This document shows, piece after piece, positions 21,220-33,991 of a DNA stretch of 64,000 nucleotides. The DNA is from Castor canadensis (taxonomy: Eukaryota; Chordata; Mammalia; Rodentia; Castoridae). The notes under the pieces were generated by a model. The model was not told the DNA's origin, did not search any database, and saw only the letters and a program-made list of their open reading frames with translations. How positions within the stretch are numbered: the first letter of the stretch is position 1; the number at the start of each line of letters is the position of its first letter. A program made the translations under genes and the position numbers. The stretch is taken from contig NC_133400.1 in the NCBI RefSeq assembly GCF_047511655.1, forward strand, positions 5,001-69,000, read 5' to 3'.

Positions 21220-22260
21220 GCCGCCACGTGCCGCACGTAGGTGGCACCGCACAAATATCTGGAGGGGTAAACAAATAGAGCCGAAGTCTGCGCGGTTGTT
21301 GAATGAGCCTGCAGTGGCCCCCAACCGCAGGCGGAAGGTTGCACAGAGATCGGGCGGGGTGCGCTGCGGTCAAGGTCCGCGGAGGAAAAGGGGTCTGCGG
21401 ACTCAGGACCGGCAGGGGGCGCGCGCGGAGACGGGAGGGGCCGCACCTGTGCAGCCGGGCTGGGGTAGATGGGGAGGGGACCGGCGCCCCGGAGCAGCTG
21501 CGCGCCCCGCCCCGCGGGCTCCTCCCCGCCGCCGCGGCCCCCAGGCTGCTGCCCCGATGCGCTGCGCCCGGAGCTGGGGCCGAGTCGCCGCCGCAGCTGT
21601 TGGGGCGCCCGGGCCGGGTGACGCCGCCGCCGCCCGTGCACCTCTCAGACCTCACTGACCGCATGGAGTCCCCGGAAGGCGCCGGTCCGGGAGGTGAGTA
21701 TGGACCCAGCCCCCTATCCTCCAGCTGCGCTTTCTCCGCAGCAGGCTTCAGCCCCTCCCCTGATCCACCCATCCGCCGCGCGAAGACCCGAAGACCCTCG
21801 GGCAGCTCCAGGACCCGCCCGGGCCAGAGGAGGGAGCCTGGGCCGGGCGCCTCCCGGAAACGGTCCCGGCGTCGGGCTGGGGGCGCACAGACCGCGTCCC
21901 CGCCCCCTTGTTCTCCCCGCGCCGATTCGGGAAGCCCTGGCGAGAGCGCTCCTTGGTGGGTGGCTCAGAGTTCAGTGCTGAGCCCCCTCCCAGCCGAGCC
22001 AGGGAGGGGGGGCGGGGAGGGTCTGCGGAGGACGGAGTTTGGGGTCTCAGACCGCAAAGGCGTGGGGGTGACGCTGACCGCCTGTTCGCGCGTCGGCTTT
22101 GTTCGCCCCAGCAGCGATTCCAGGGACAAGGGACGAGAGGCCGCAAGGGGCGCGGGGCTAAATAGGGTCTCGGTGAGACCGTGGGGTTGCGCCAGGGCTC
22201 CCGAGGCTTCAGGATGGCGGATCCGTGCGGCCCAGCGGCACGCACATCAGGAATGGGAGG
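21220..22260. promoter_or_regulatory. DBNDD1 CpG island / promoter and first exon
   Basis: This is the most CpG-dense stretch of the window, covering the DBNDD1 5' UTR, start codon and the first 550 bp of intron 1. Long open frames exist on both strands here, but they reflect GC content (few stop codons) rather than genes. Confidence 0.8.
21663..21693 (+). CDS. DBNDD1: DBNDD1 exon 1 (coding part)
   Basis: The exon encodes [10 protein letters not shown] plus the first base of Glu11, with donor GGAG|GTGAGT. The ATG context has no purine at -3 but has G at +4. Confidence 0.9.
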
Positions 22261-25200
22261 GGTGTGTGGAGTGCCCCCTCCTCGCGTCCCCTGTCAACTG
22301 TCAGGGGGTCCCTTGAGAGTTGAGGTCGTACCGCAGGAGTCTTGCCCAAACAGGGTGGTGGCTGATAATGGAAAAGTCTCAGGCACACACACCCTTCTCA
22401 GGTCGCTTTCCAGAGGGCTTTTCAGGAATTCATGGCCTGGGAACTTGGATGTAAACTGAAAAATCCTCCACCTGCCTGGCCAGGCCCAGTACCTCCTGGA
22501 TTTCCTGGAGGTCCGTCCCATCCCAGGGAGCCAGCAGGTGTCTGGGGTACTGGCCAGCCTGCCCCTCTGCTGGCCTCCTAGCCAGCCCAAGGGCTGTCCC
22601 TGGGATCTTCTGCAAGCAGTAGATCCACCTGCCATTGTGTCTGGGTGCCCTTGTCCCTCTATCTGAGCACCAGACACACCCAGAGTCTAGTGGATTGGGG
22701 TTTTGTCATTTGTGGAGGGGATCCAAGCTCTCTTGCTACTGACGGTCCCAGGACTCTGGGTCTTCCCAGTAACAGCTTCATGGGCTTCAGAAAGGTGTAG
22801 ATTTGGAGAGGAAGGGTTTGTCTCCAAGCTATTTTTTAGCTGAGTTGTTGGCAGGCCACCGGTGCACCCTTTTCCTTTTCCACTCCTCAGTGGCGGCAGC
22901 TCCCTTTCCCCTTAGGACTGAGGGAGCCCGTGATGAGGCAGTTGGAAGAGGAGGTTAAAGTCTTTTCTCTCCTCCTCTAGGGAAAGGAAGGACTTCTCAG
23001 AAGCCTCAAAGGACAGAGGGAGCAGGCTGAGTTTCTGAATGCATCACTTACTGACTGGGGGCCTCAGACCCCTAACTCATTCAGTGCAGACAATCATTTA
23101 CCTGATGCCTGCAGTTGCTGGTTGGGGAGGAACAGCACAAATGAAGTACTGAACTCAGAGCCAGCCTCTTGCCCTTAGTACCTCTAGCCCTGTTTCCTTG
23201 TCTGCATCCTGGGCTGCTGATCTCTGCTTCCTGGGATCTCATGAGACCTCATGTTGGTGACTATGACTGTCATATCTGAGTTCTTACTTACTTTTGACAC
23301 TTTATTTTGAAGAGTGTGAAGCACACACAGAAGTAGAGACCAATACAATGAAGATCCATGTAAAACCTACTGGCCCTAGACCCTTAATTAGGCTGATTCA
23401 TCCAGACCATGCCAACCTCATTTCAGTAATATTGTGAAGCAAATCTAGACATATTTCATTGATACCCATTTGAGAAATTATCTATTAAAAGATTTTTATA
23501 GCTGGAGGAGTGGCTTAAGTGGTAGAGCACCTGACTAGCAAGTATGAGGCCTTGAGTTCAAACCCCAGTACGGCCCAAAAAAAAAAGATTTTTATAAAGC
23601 ATCATTAAAATGCCACTTTTGCACCTCAACAAATTAATAGTTTCTTAATATCAAAGTGTGTAAACCTTTGCACAGGAGTGTGAAGCATTCCCTTCTCAAA
23701 GGGCCCCAACGTGGGCTGGTGGAATGGCTCAAGAGGTACAGTGCCTGCCTGTCAAGCATGAGGACCTGAGTTCAAGCCCCAGTACTGCAAAAAAAAGAAG
23801 GGTCCCAACTGCTGCCTTTGAACACCAAGACTCTATTGCTCCCCTACCTCAGGCCTGTCAGAGCATCTACAGAGAGAAAGGGAGGGGCTTGTAGCTCTGA
23901 CTTCAGGAAGCTAAGAGTCAAGATTAAGGTCCTAGCCTCCTTAAAATGCTGGGGGAGGGTTTGGATTCAGGGACAAAGATGCTAGGGAAATGGGGTGCAA
24001 GTGGCCCCTACCTCTATGACCATCTCTAACTCCTTACAGCCATTTTGCTTTTTGCATTTATTCATTCACTTCATTAATTCATTTGTTCAATGGTGTGCAG
24101 AGGTCTGGCCCTGACAGCACAGCAGGGAACATAAGATTTGGGCCAAATTTCTCAGTCACGAATGTGTTGGAAATAGGTCGCAGCATAACACAGGTGGCAG
24201 CAGCCAACCCTCAGGGAAGCCTGATGGGCAAGGCTGTGGCACACCAGTTCCCAACTCCAACTATAAGTCGGACAGCACCAGTCCCTGCAGGGGACTGGGC
24301 GCTCCTTCCTTAATAGGTGCTGTTTGGGGCTAAGGACCAGGACACTTCGGGTGTCCTTCTTAGAGCCTCCGAAACACCCACTTGCCTCTACCCTGGACAG
24401 GGCTCTGAGCCCACCCAACCCCTAGCTCTGCCAGGCTGTCAGCCCCCTGCTCTACCCCTACCTGTGTGTCATGGTGGCTTTGCTTCCTACCCTGGGAAGA
24501 GCAGCATGTCTTGCCCATGTGGAATCTGTTCCTTCTTCCTACAAGAGCTTGCCACAAGGGTATAGAGAGACCTAGGTGATTCTCAGCACAACCACTTAAC
24601 TGTGGGGCCTCGGGATCATTCATTCACCTCCCCCCGCCATTTATTTAGCAAACATTTATTTTGCACCTAATGTGTTCTAGAACCAAGTGTAGGTCCTGGG
24701 AATATAGCGATGGATATAAGTGCTGCTGCAAGCTTGTACTTCTCATGCCCAAGTCCAACCTACTCTGAGGCTGAGCATGTCGCTTGACACAGGAACACAG
24801 AAAATGTTAATGTGTGGCATTACTTCCCCAAGTTTGCCCATCAACTCCAACCAAGGTTAGCCTGTTTCCACTGAGGGTTATTTTTCACTGAAATATAATT
24901 CACACATTAAAAAAAAAACTAACCCTTTGAAAGCATACAAGTGAGTGTTATTATATTCATCAAGTTGTATCATCTTCACCACTTTGTAATACTGGAATGT
25001 TTTTACTGTGTCCCTATTCTGGACACTATCATATGAACATATAGATTCATGTAATTTGTGGCCTTTTATGACTACATTTGCTTCTCACATTTTCAAAGTC
25101 CTTCAGTGAGAAGCATGTGCCAGCACAGTCTCCTTTTTGTTGTTGAAGATGTTCGGTCGTATGGCTGACCCTCAGTTGAGTAATGTGAATCTTGCTGTGA

Positions 25201-28200
25201 ACACTCACGCCCACATCTTTGTGTAGACACACATCTTAGCTCCCTTGGGTAGCACCTAGGAATGGGTTTCCTGGATCCTGTGGTAACTCTAGGCTTAATC
25301 TCTTGGGAAGCTGCTGTTTTCCACAGTGGCCATACCACTTCAGGTGCCAAGATCAATCTTGCCCCTTCCTGGGGACTAAGACTTCCTCTATCCCTGGCAT
25401 CGTGACTTCAATCTCATTTCCACCAGGTTATTCCAACCAAAAGACTCAGGGTATTTTGTTTGTCTGCAGTGCTGGGATGTATCCCAGGGCCTAAAGCATG
25501 ATAGGCAAGTGCTCTACCACTGAGCTACATCCCCAGGCTCAAGATTCACGTTTTGTTTTTAGATTTTTGGGGGGGTTGGTTTGTTTTGATATGGTCTATG
25601 TAGCCCAGTCTGGCCTCAAACTCCTGATCTTCCTGCCTCCACATTCCAATGCTGCTGGGATTACAGGCATGTGCCACCACACCCAGCTCAAGATTGATGG
25701 GTTCTTGTTTTCATTTTTTTTCTTTTTTTGGCAGTGCTAGGGTTTAAACTTAGGGCCTCACATTTGCTAGGCAGGCTCTCTTACTGCTTGAGCCACTCTA
25801 CCAGCCCCAGGATTTGTGTTCTTCATTTTCCTCCCCCGGCACAGACCAGGGAACCACAACTTACAGAATTTAGAGTCATTTTAACAAGGCCACTGTGCCT
25901 ATGGCGGGCTCGAAGTTTGCCCCAGGGCTGAGGCCCCATGTGATCATAGGATCCATAATGAAGTGTGCCAGTGTTACCAACACCCCATCCCAAGATGGAG
26001 ATGCAGGTTACTATTTGAGATCTTGGGTGGGGCCATCATCTCAGGAGGGCCCAGCACATGGAAGGTGGGGGTGTGCCTAAAGGCTTCTTCCTCCCACCCA
26101 GATTGTGTTCTCACTGGCCTCATTATAAAAATGCAAGTGGATGCTATCCCTCAACTCAGAACCCTTCAGCAATTTCTCCCAGCTACTCAGGTCAGAGAAG
26201 CAGCCAAAATCCTGAAAATGTCCACATGGCTTGCATACACCCCTACATATGCCCCCCTGCCTCACCACCCTCACCTGCTGTCCTGTCCCCATCTCAATGC
26301 CCCCCCGGCTGTACTTCAGATGTGATCCACACTCCTCCCAGTACCTTTGCACCTACTGTTCCAGTACCAGTCTGTCCTCCAAGTATCACAGGTCTCCCTC
26401 TCACCTTTACAGGGCTATGTTTCTATGGAGAACCCTCCCTGATCCTTTCCTAAAATGGGAGAATGCCCCCAGGTGCCCCTGGGCACTGCCCACCCTTCAC
26501 AAGGGCAGAATCCTATTTTGTTCAGGCTTCATCCCCAGAACAGCAGGAGCACTTAGACTTTGTTGGAGAAATGAAGGACAGGGCCTTCTTGTTTAGATGA
26601 GGAGAAACTGGCTGGAGGAGTGGCTCAAGTGGTAGAGCACCTGCCTAGCAAGCATGAGGTCTTGAGTTCAAACCCCAATACTGCCAAAAAAAAAAAAAAA
26701 GGAATTAAATAGATGAGGGGAAACAAGAGGATGGTTGTGAATAGTACCCCACTTCTGTCCCACCTTCATTTAGAAATCCACTTCCTGCCTGAGTTGGGCC
26801 CTGGGAACTTCAAACCAGAGTCTGAGAGGTGAGAATGTACTTGAGCTGGAGGCAGGGGACTCTAAAGCAGAGACTCCAGTTGTTGCCTATGCCCTCTGTG
26901 CCACAATATTCCTGTCAGAGATCTGGACTGACTGCCCCACTAGGCAGACTGTGGCCTGAGCCTTCTATCCAGAGTGGAGTCATATTCTAGGTTTGAGGTA
27001 TTTTTTAACTGGAGGCACAGCACAAGCATACAGAAAAAGAATCACACACTACTACCTTTGGGCTAGAGGGACCTAGGGTCTCCTGTGCCACAGCCCATCC
27101 TTGGGTCTCTTTCAACCCTATGGACAGTGATTCAAACCATCACAGCTCCTCTGCTTAAAGAAGGACCTAAGTCACATCCCTCATGTGCTCTGGGCAGGCA
27201 GGTGGCTTTGCTGGATGTGGAGGGGGGGGCACACCCACCAGAAGGTGTGACTTCACCCTCTGAAGACCCTCAGCAACCATATTCTAAATGCCAGTGGAGG
27301 TCTTCTAGCCTGACCAGCCTCCCGGCTTGAGGTGGGCCACAAAGATAGCATTCAGGGCACCTGGGACATAGGCAGGTGTACTACATGGTCAACTGGGCAA
27401 GGGACAATGATTAAGCCATGGACTGTATAAATGGTAGATGGCAGGCGCCAGTCAGCAGGATGATCCTGACTACTCCAGACAGTCCTCATCACACCTCCCA
27501 GCTCTTTTACCATTTGGGATGTCCCCAAGGAGGTTGGGGCCTCCCCCTCCAGCACAGAAGGTCCTCACTCAGGAGGCTAGGGGTGCCCCAGCTCTGCAGG
27601 GACTCAATTTCCTTATCTTCCTCAACTCAGTTGGAGAGGGGTGGGAGGTACTCAGGAGCTCTCCAGACTCATGCATCCCACCAAGCAACATCCAAGCTGC
27701 CAACCTGTGTCATTGGGGATGGCAGGCTGGCCCCTGGCAGCTGTTGGCACTCCAAGCCTAGGGTATCCCCCTCCCCGCCACCAATGCAGCCCTCGTGGCA
27801 GCAGCTGCTCCTCTGGATGAGTTCAGAGCCCATCAGCCAAGAGCTGATAAAGGAGCTGATGGATTTGTGGATGGAGAATCCAGAATGACCCCAGGTGACG
27901 GTGCCAGTCACTGGAAAGGTGCCTCTGGTATTTGTGTGGACCAAGGGACACAGTCTCCACCCCAACAATTCCTGAGGGGCTCCTGCTCTTATCTGACAGA
28001 AAAAAATTATAATTTCATATATATACATATGAAATTTCATATGTAAAACAATAGATTTTTGGAAAAGTTTTCATAGAAATAACCTGGAATGTGAAGTGGG
28101 GCTCATTTTCTTTCATTTTTAATTCAAATACAGCATCGGTTTTTAATAGGAAAAGTCAGTCCGCAGAGGAAAGACAGGACAGCTCACATGGGCACCTACA

Positions 28201-30307
28201 AGGGATCCTTCAGTGCACCCTGGACAAACCAAAAATTAGACATATTGGCAGTATGTGAACACTGGGGGATGATGTGCCCAACATGGAATTCTAGTGGCAA
28301 GAGCTGCCTAGCCCTGATGATGGTCTGGACATCCATTCTCAGATGTCACCTCCCTCATCCCAGGGAGGACACCAGGGCCTGAGGGAGAGGAACAGCCTCC
28401 CTGCCCCCTTGTCTGAGGCCCTGGTATAGGGCCATCCTGCAAAACCGTCACTGCCCAGAGCCTCCAAGGAGGACATGACTTGCTAACTCCTCATGCCCCC
28501 TCTAGGCCCTGGACTTGGAGTGTAGGGATCCTGTGAATCTCGAGGTGACACCATGTCTTCGTTGCAGAGATCGTTAAGGAGGTTGAGGTGCTGCAGACTG
28601 CTCTAGGTGTCCCAGCCCATGGAACAGGGGACAGTTGCCACACACCTGTGGCTGAAGAGGAAGCAGGAATCCCAATACCAGCACCAGGGCTCCTGCAGGT
28701 CACAGAGAGGAGGCGTAAGTACTGATAACCTGCCCAGCACTCTATGGGGACCCCAGTCTTCCCCCAAAGTACCACATGCCCTTAGTGGGGAAGGCAGCAA
28801 TGCAGTGTAAGAATTGATCTAGGCCCAGTCCTCTTACAGCTGTGGCTCTCTGGGTCTTAGCTGTACCCTCTGTAAAATGGAAGAACACAGAAAGCTCTCC
28901 AGTCTTGAGTGTGCAGAGCTGACAGTCTGGCCACTGGGTTTGCCCAAGTGTTACAATGCACTAGTGTTAGGCCTGTGGGAAGAGGTCCCTGGGGAGTTTT
29001 GTCAGAGGGACCTGCAAGTGACTGTGCCTCCTGCTGTCCCCCCGACCCCAGAACCTCTCAGCAGTGTCTCCTCTCTGGAGGTTCACTTTGACCTCCTGGA
29101 TCTCACTGAGCTGACCGACATGTCTGACCAGGAGCTGGCCGAGGTGTTTGCAGACTCTGATGATGAGAATCTTACCAGTGAATCCCCGGCAGGTGAGGCT
29201 GGAACTGGGTTTGGGAGAGAGGTGTAGGAGGGTGGGCTGGGGAAACCCTAGGGTCCTTGCTCTTCCAGAACCTTACTTTGAAAACAATTTCTTCCCAAAC
29301 ATGTAATGTGTACTTGTCACCTCTACACCATTTCATTCAGCTGACATTTTACCTTGCCATATACCCAAGGTGAATTTTCCTCCCATCACATCTACCTCTC
29401 CTTGACTTTACTTTTCAAATGCGTAACAAGAAGCCAAAGATGTCCCTTGAAAGCTGTATTAAATGTGAATTTTCAGCTAGGCCAAACACAAAGTGGGTTG
29501 GGGCACATTCACCAACATAGGCTCCTCCTCAGCTCACTGACCTGGTTCCCAAGAAGTACTGCCATTGTCTGGAGTCCCGGGCAGCAGTGTGTGTGGGGAA
29601 AAGGCCAGCCCCAACATCCTCCCTTCCCTCTTCCAAACCTCACACAGCAGAGCCCTGAATGTTGTCTTTTCGTGTCTCTCTCCCAATCCCCATGGTCACA
29701 GCATAGGATTCACCATCTAATGGGGATACGAGTCCATTAGTTTGTCTCCAAAAGTAAAGGACATCAAGGTGATTCACTTGTCCACCTCAGGCTGTAGGGT
29801 GGGTAGAACAAATGCTCTACCAATTAAGCCACAATTAAGCCACTCCTCCAGCCCTTTGGGTAGAACAAATGAAGTGAGCGTCCCCACCAGACAGTCTGGC
29901 CCAGTCTCTGCTCCCATACCCTCAGGTCCACTCTGGAACCTACACCTGCCCACAATGGCCCACAATGAGACCTACACATGCACCAGGATGAGACCTACAC
30001 ACACACACACGCACAGATCAGGCAGGATAAGACCTACATATGCACGTGTGCACACAGCCCAGTTTAAGACCTATGTACACAGCCAAAGCCACCATGTACC
30101 CACCCCAGCCTCTCGCCTTGCTGAACCTCACTTCCCATATCCCCACCAGGTCTGCACCCATTGCCCCGGGCCAACTGCCTGCGCTCCCCCTCCTGGACAA
30201 GGACAAGGGCTGAGCAAAATCCTGACAAGCAGCCCATTGGTGACCCAGAGCAGCAGGCTGCAATCGTGAACACGTTCCTCACTGTGGAGGGGCCCAAGGA
30301 GGACTAA
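21663..30307 (+). CDS. DBNDD1: DBNDD1, dysbindin domain-containing protein 1 (4 coding exons, 158 aa)
   Basis: Coding exons are 21663-21693, 28568-28714, 29052-29192 and 30150-30307; all junctions are GT-AG and the 477 nt give 158 codons plus TAA, the length I recall for human. The product is a small acidic protein of the dysbindin family; its molecular role is poorly defined. The dysbindin-type core is in exon 3: [16 protein letters not shown] then [20 protein letters not shown] (about residues 62-97). The C-terminal part contains [11 protein letters not shown] and ends [10 protein letters not shown]. The start ATG was chosen by homology to [10 protein letters not shown]; the frame stays open upstream as far as an ATG at 21303, so a longer N-terminus cannot be excluded. 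The gene diverges from GAS8 and converges on AFG3L1. Confidence 0.96.
23285..23690. mobile_element. Possible ancient LINE fragment split by a SINE
   Basis: The 23290-23490 part has the style of old LINE tails (TTTTGAAGAGTGTGAAGCAC, later TGTGAAGCAAATCTAGACAT). A young SINE at 23498-23588 interrupts it. The family is not certain. Confidence 0.35.
23498..23590 (+). mobile_element. ID-like SINE
   Basis: GCTGGAGGAGTGGCTTAAGT ... CAAACCCCAGTACGGCCC and poly(A). Confidence 0.9.
23711..23800 (+). mobile_element. ID-like SINE
   Basis: GGGCTGGTGGAATGGCTCAA ... CAAGCCCCAGTACTGC and poly(A). Confidence 0.9.
24885..25372 (-). mobile_element. Ancient LINE-1 (L1M-type) 3' fragment, reverse orientation
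   Basis: Motifs such as TGAAATATAATTCACA, ATATTCATCAAGTTGT, TGTGGCCTTTTATG and TTTTCCACAGTGGCCATACC are those of old mammalian L1 3' ends read in reverse. It lies in DBNDD1 intron 1. Confidence 0.65.
25455..25810 (-). mobile_element. SINE cluster, reverse (ID, B1-like, ID-like)
   Basis: Three reverse parts: ID 25465-25540, B1-like 25590-25690 (AAACTCCTGATCTTCCTGCC), ID-like 25725-25808. Confidence 0.8.
26606..26702 (+). mobile_element. ID-like SINE
   Basis: GGCTGGAGGAGTGGCTCAAG ... CAAACCCCAATACTGCC and poly(A). Confidence 0.9.
28568..28714 (+). CDS. DBNDD1: DBNDD1 exon 2
   Basis: The exon completes Glu11 and encodes residues 11-59, [16 protein letters not shown] to GLLQVTERR. The acceptor is ttgcag and the donor GGC|GTAAGT. 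The segment is acidic and proline-rich, with no domain recognised. Confidence 0.94.
29052..29192 (+). CDS. DBNDD1: DBNDD1 exon 3, dysbindin core
   Basis: The exon encodes residues 60-106, including [18 protein letters not shown], the best-conserved part of the family. The acceptor is ccccag and the donor GCAG|GTGAGG. Confidence 0.96.
29801..29871 (-). mobile_element. SINE head fragment with target-site duplication
   Basis: GGGTAGAACAAATG occurs at 29801-29814 and 29858-29871, flanking 43 bp that match only the first part of the ID-like SINE in reverse, without an A tail. Confidence 0.7.
30150..30307 (+). CDS. DBNDD1: DBNDD1 exon 4, C-terminus and stop
   Basis: The exon encodes residues 107-158, [16 protein letters not shown] to LTVEGPKED, then TAA. 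The acceptor is ccaccag. Confidence 0.95.
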
Positions 30308-31296
30308 GCTGTCTCCACCCATGGAGCTTCCACAGGAACTGGGCCAGACAACCACTGCAATGGCAAATCCAGACAGTCCTGTCCCCAGGGATGCATTCCA
30401 TCCACCCCACAAGGCTCCAGCCATCACCTCTTGATGCTCAGTCATGGTTGGGGTGCTGCACATGCCTCTGGGCACCAGCACAAGCACAGCCCAGTGGCCT
30501 TATGTCCAGCTGGTTCCTGGGCCCTGGATCTGGGACAACACTATGTGGAGTCAGTACTTGGGGATGAAACAAAGAGTGAACAGTGACAATTGGTGGTCTG
30601 GGCCTTGTGGAAACTCTTGTCTGTAGGAACTGTGCTCTTCCCTATCACAGATTCCCAAGTAGGCTCAGGGTGAGAGAGCCACTCCAAGAACCCTGAGAGT
30701 GTCTCCAGTCTCATATTTCCCCAGGCCACTGAGCTCAGAAGACAGAGGTGGGTTTGGTGTTGGCCCATGGCATGCTCTGCTGTCCAGCCAAGCATTTAGG
30801 GTGGGGGTGGGTGAGGAGGAAATCAGTCCCAAAACTTTTCAGCTTGATTTCAGAAGGCAGGCACTGTTGGTTCAAGTCCCCTCCCCAGACCTCCAGACCT
30901 ACTTCTGGCATCTGTGTGTGATGACTGAGGGCCTGGTCCACCTCCTTCCCAGCTCAGAACACCAAATACCGCCAGAATGCCTCAGAACCTTGATGACACC
31001 TCCCAGCCTGCTAGGGGGTGGGGGGCGGGGTTCATCCTCTACTCTGTCCCAGGTCTATAACAAGGGCATGTACTTGTGTCTGTCCTCCACATCCCAACTA
31101 CCCAGCTGCACCACCTGCCCACAGCCTGTCAAATGCACTCAGTGACCCTGTGAGTCTGTATCCTGGGAGCAGCCTAGACAGGGGAGATGAGGCACTACCC
31201 AGTCTGTGGTAGTATTTGGAGCATCTCAACTCAGCCTCTCCAACAGGCTGCTAGTCTGGTCAGGAATCAAAAACTAGTTTTGAAATAATATTTTAA

Positions 31297-31298
<2 letters not shown>

Positions 31299-31333
<35 letters not shown>
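31299..31333. repeat. (TG)n microsatellite
   Basis: About 17 TG units in the presumed DBNDD1 3' UTR. Confidence 0.95.
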
Positions 31334-31336
<3 letters not shown>

Positions 31337-31704
31337 CAAGCCACCTTCCCTGCCCTATTCCCAGTAAAGCATTTCCAAGGAAGAAAGATTTTCATTTGAC
31401 TCTCCTGGAAAGATTCCCTAGGCATGCAAATGGGCTTCTCCCATTGCAAGGGACATCTAGGAGGCCCCTATTTCTGAGCTGCCCTCCACCTCTGCACTGT
31501 TGGTCCCTAAAGGCAAGTCCATTTCCTGCCTGACTGACAAACTCTCCTAAAACAAAAACTATCCCTGGTTGCCAAAGGACACAACGGAGCAGCTGTCTCT
31601 TTCAATCTCATAAAGGCAGCCATGGGCCCCACCCCCACCCAGCAGGGTCTTCCCCCCACTGTCCACCCTTCCTGCTACAGCTTCCTGGAGCCATTTAGAG
31701 TGGG

Positions 31705-31710
31705 ATTAAA
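31705..31710 (+). terminator. Candidate DBNDD1 poly(A) signal ATTAAA
   Basis: ATTAAA lies about 1.4 kb after the DBNDD1 stop. A canonical AATAAA follows at 31865-31870 and is an equally possible choice. No transcript data are available to decide. Confidence 0.4.
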
Positions 31711-33043
31711 GCTTCACCACCATCTGAAGGCCTGACCATGGTCTCTTTCTTTCTAGCTGACACCAGGGCGCCGCTGGGGCTCTGCTGTGCTGTGCTGCAG
31801 AATGCACTCATATGGGTTACATTTCAGGGACAAGTGCCCTGGATTTTCAGTCCCTAAGTAATACAATAAAAGGAGTCACTAAGGAGTCAAAATTCCACCC
31901 ACATGAGCTGGAATTGCAGTTAAATCTCCAGTGTACTCGTCCCAAAAGAGCTCTAGGGCCCACAAGGGAGGCCCAAACCCCACTTAACCTGTGAAATGAG
32001 GTGAACACACAGCAGCCAGGTGTGACCTGCTTTCTGCCCAGGAACTTGTGACCTGTGGCAGGGGCAGCAACCTCAGCAGATCTTCCCTGCCTAGATTCTC
32101 CCAACAGAAAATTCTCAGCCAGGTTCCGTGTTGGCTTGAACCCAGAACTGGACTGGAAGTCAACACTCCATGCACTTTCTGAGAAGAGTGTGGCTTCTGG
32201 CTCATTCTGAGTATCCCATTCCCCCTTCACTCCTCTCAGAGAAAGGGAGGCAGAAAGGCTGAGAACACCAACCAGAAAGCAGGCCACCAGCCTTAGCTGT
32301 TTCAGTTCAAACCGGGGAAGAGGATGGCTGCTCCCAACTCCTGCAGACTTCTTCAGTGGTTGGCACACCTACAGCAAGAAGACAGCAAGAGGTTTCCAAA
32401 GTGGGTGGAGCACTGCCAAAGTACTGTCGCTCACTCTGCTGTCCAGGGATGGGGTACTACAGAGCCATCACCCGACAGGCAGAGGGGTAACCCCCAAATC
32501 ACACAGGATGGACAGGAAAACTGATTGTTGGTGAGTTGCTACCAGAGCAGGAGACTGCTCCAGCTTATTAACTAGCAACTTGTAAAGGTGGGGAAACAAA
32601 ACACACCTGGATCAAACAAGGTGAAGGTGGTGGAAGACACACCTGATGGTGGTGAGAAACAGCCCAGGCATGCATAATCAGATGAGTTGCACTGAGGACC
32701 CAGAATACACAAGGAGCCATAATCTCAAAGGGCCCTGGTGACTGTGTCCAACAGATCCCAGCCTCACAATGTTAGTGGGAACCAACCACTGTCAGTTAAT
32801 GCAAGGCCAGCACCACAGGTGAGTCAAGGCAGCGACACCATACAACCAAGACAACACTGGTCCTGGAGACCCTAACACAGATGCTATGACACCAAAAGGC
32901 TTTCTGGGGTTGAAGGATCACCCCCTGACCCACCGAGGGACAAAGGACAGGGCCCCAACAGGACCTCAAGTGGCTCAACTCATCTGGGTTTGATGGAGGC
33001 CACAATACAGGCTGAACCCTGGAGATTTAAAAAATTCAGTAAT

Positions 33044-33150
33044 CGGGGAGCTGGTGGAGTGGCTCAAGTGGTAGAGCACCTGCCGAGCTTCAGCATGAAG
33101 TCCTGATTTCAAACCCCAGTGCCACCAAAAAAAATAAAAACAACAAAAAA
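33044..33150 (+). mobile_element. ID-like SINE
   Basis: GAGCTGGTGGAGTGGCTCAA ... CAAACCCCAGTGCCACC; flanks AAAAATTCAGTAAT and AAAAATTCAATAAT look like an imperfect duplication. Confidence 0.9.
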
Positions 33151-33991
33151 TTCAATAATGTACACAGCAAAAGATGAAAGTGCCTGACTCCAGTTGGAAA
33201 TTCTACTTTTGAAGCAAAGAACAGTTTAGAAAATGTAAGGCAAGTCCCAGTGTCTCCCCTTCGGCCAGCCCCATAGGCAGAGAGGGCAGTGAGGGGGTCC
33301 CACCCTCCTCCTGGCTGGTCACCCATGAAACTCCATGGGACAGTTGGGTGAGCAAAGGGGTGCCTCCCCAGGGCCATGAGCCTACCCAAAAGACATGGCT
33401 GATTGCTCAAAGCCTATCATTTGTGATCCAGTAAGTTCAGGTGTGCAGGGACACCCCCACCAGACCTCAAGCCCTTAGTCTCAGATCCTCACCATACCCA
33501 AGGACAAGAAAAAGGTGCCTCTTCAGCCCAACGTATCAAAGGGGGCTTGGAGTTCACAACCTTTACTCAAGAGCTCCCCAATACCAGGAGGAAGCTAATC
33601 AGCAAGCACCTGAGAGACTAGTACTCATCTGGGCCCTGCAGGTCCTCCTTCAAGGATGAGAAGGCTGTGGTGCTCAGCTCACACCCACCCTCTGCAATTC
33701 CAACAAAAGGGGCTTGGGGGAAAAGTAGCTTACTGAGGAATGGAACTAAATTTGACACTCCATGGTCAGTAAGGCAGGCCAATCCCTAGACAAGGTGCCA
33801 GGTTCTGCTGAGAAAACTAAGTCCCTCATGCCCAAGCAGTTCTGCCACAGGGCCCAGGGGTGGTCCCCCAGGGGTGCTCTGTGAGTCCATTCTCAGCCAC
33901 AGCCTGTGGATGGTGGGTCTCCTTCCTAATTACTGATCAGCTTACCACAAGTCAGACAGTGACTTTAAAGAACCTAGTCTACCCACTTGCA

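Noticed and set aside
21116-22316. Long overlapping open frames on both strands (158 to 337 aa) around 21.1-22.3 kb
   Set aside because: They are caused by the GC-rich CpG island; only the 10-codon start of DBNDD1 exon 1 has homology, and the frames run through its donor into the intron.
29001-29227. 116-aa open frame at 28877-29227 as a separate gene
   Set aside because: Its second half is DBNDD1 exon 3 read with flanking intron sequence; the upstream half is a MIR-like and unique intron sequence.
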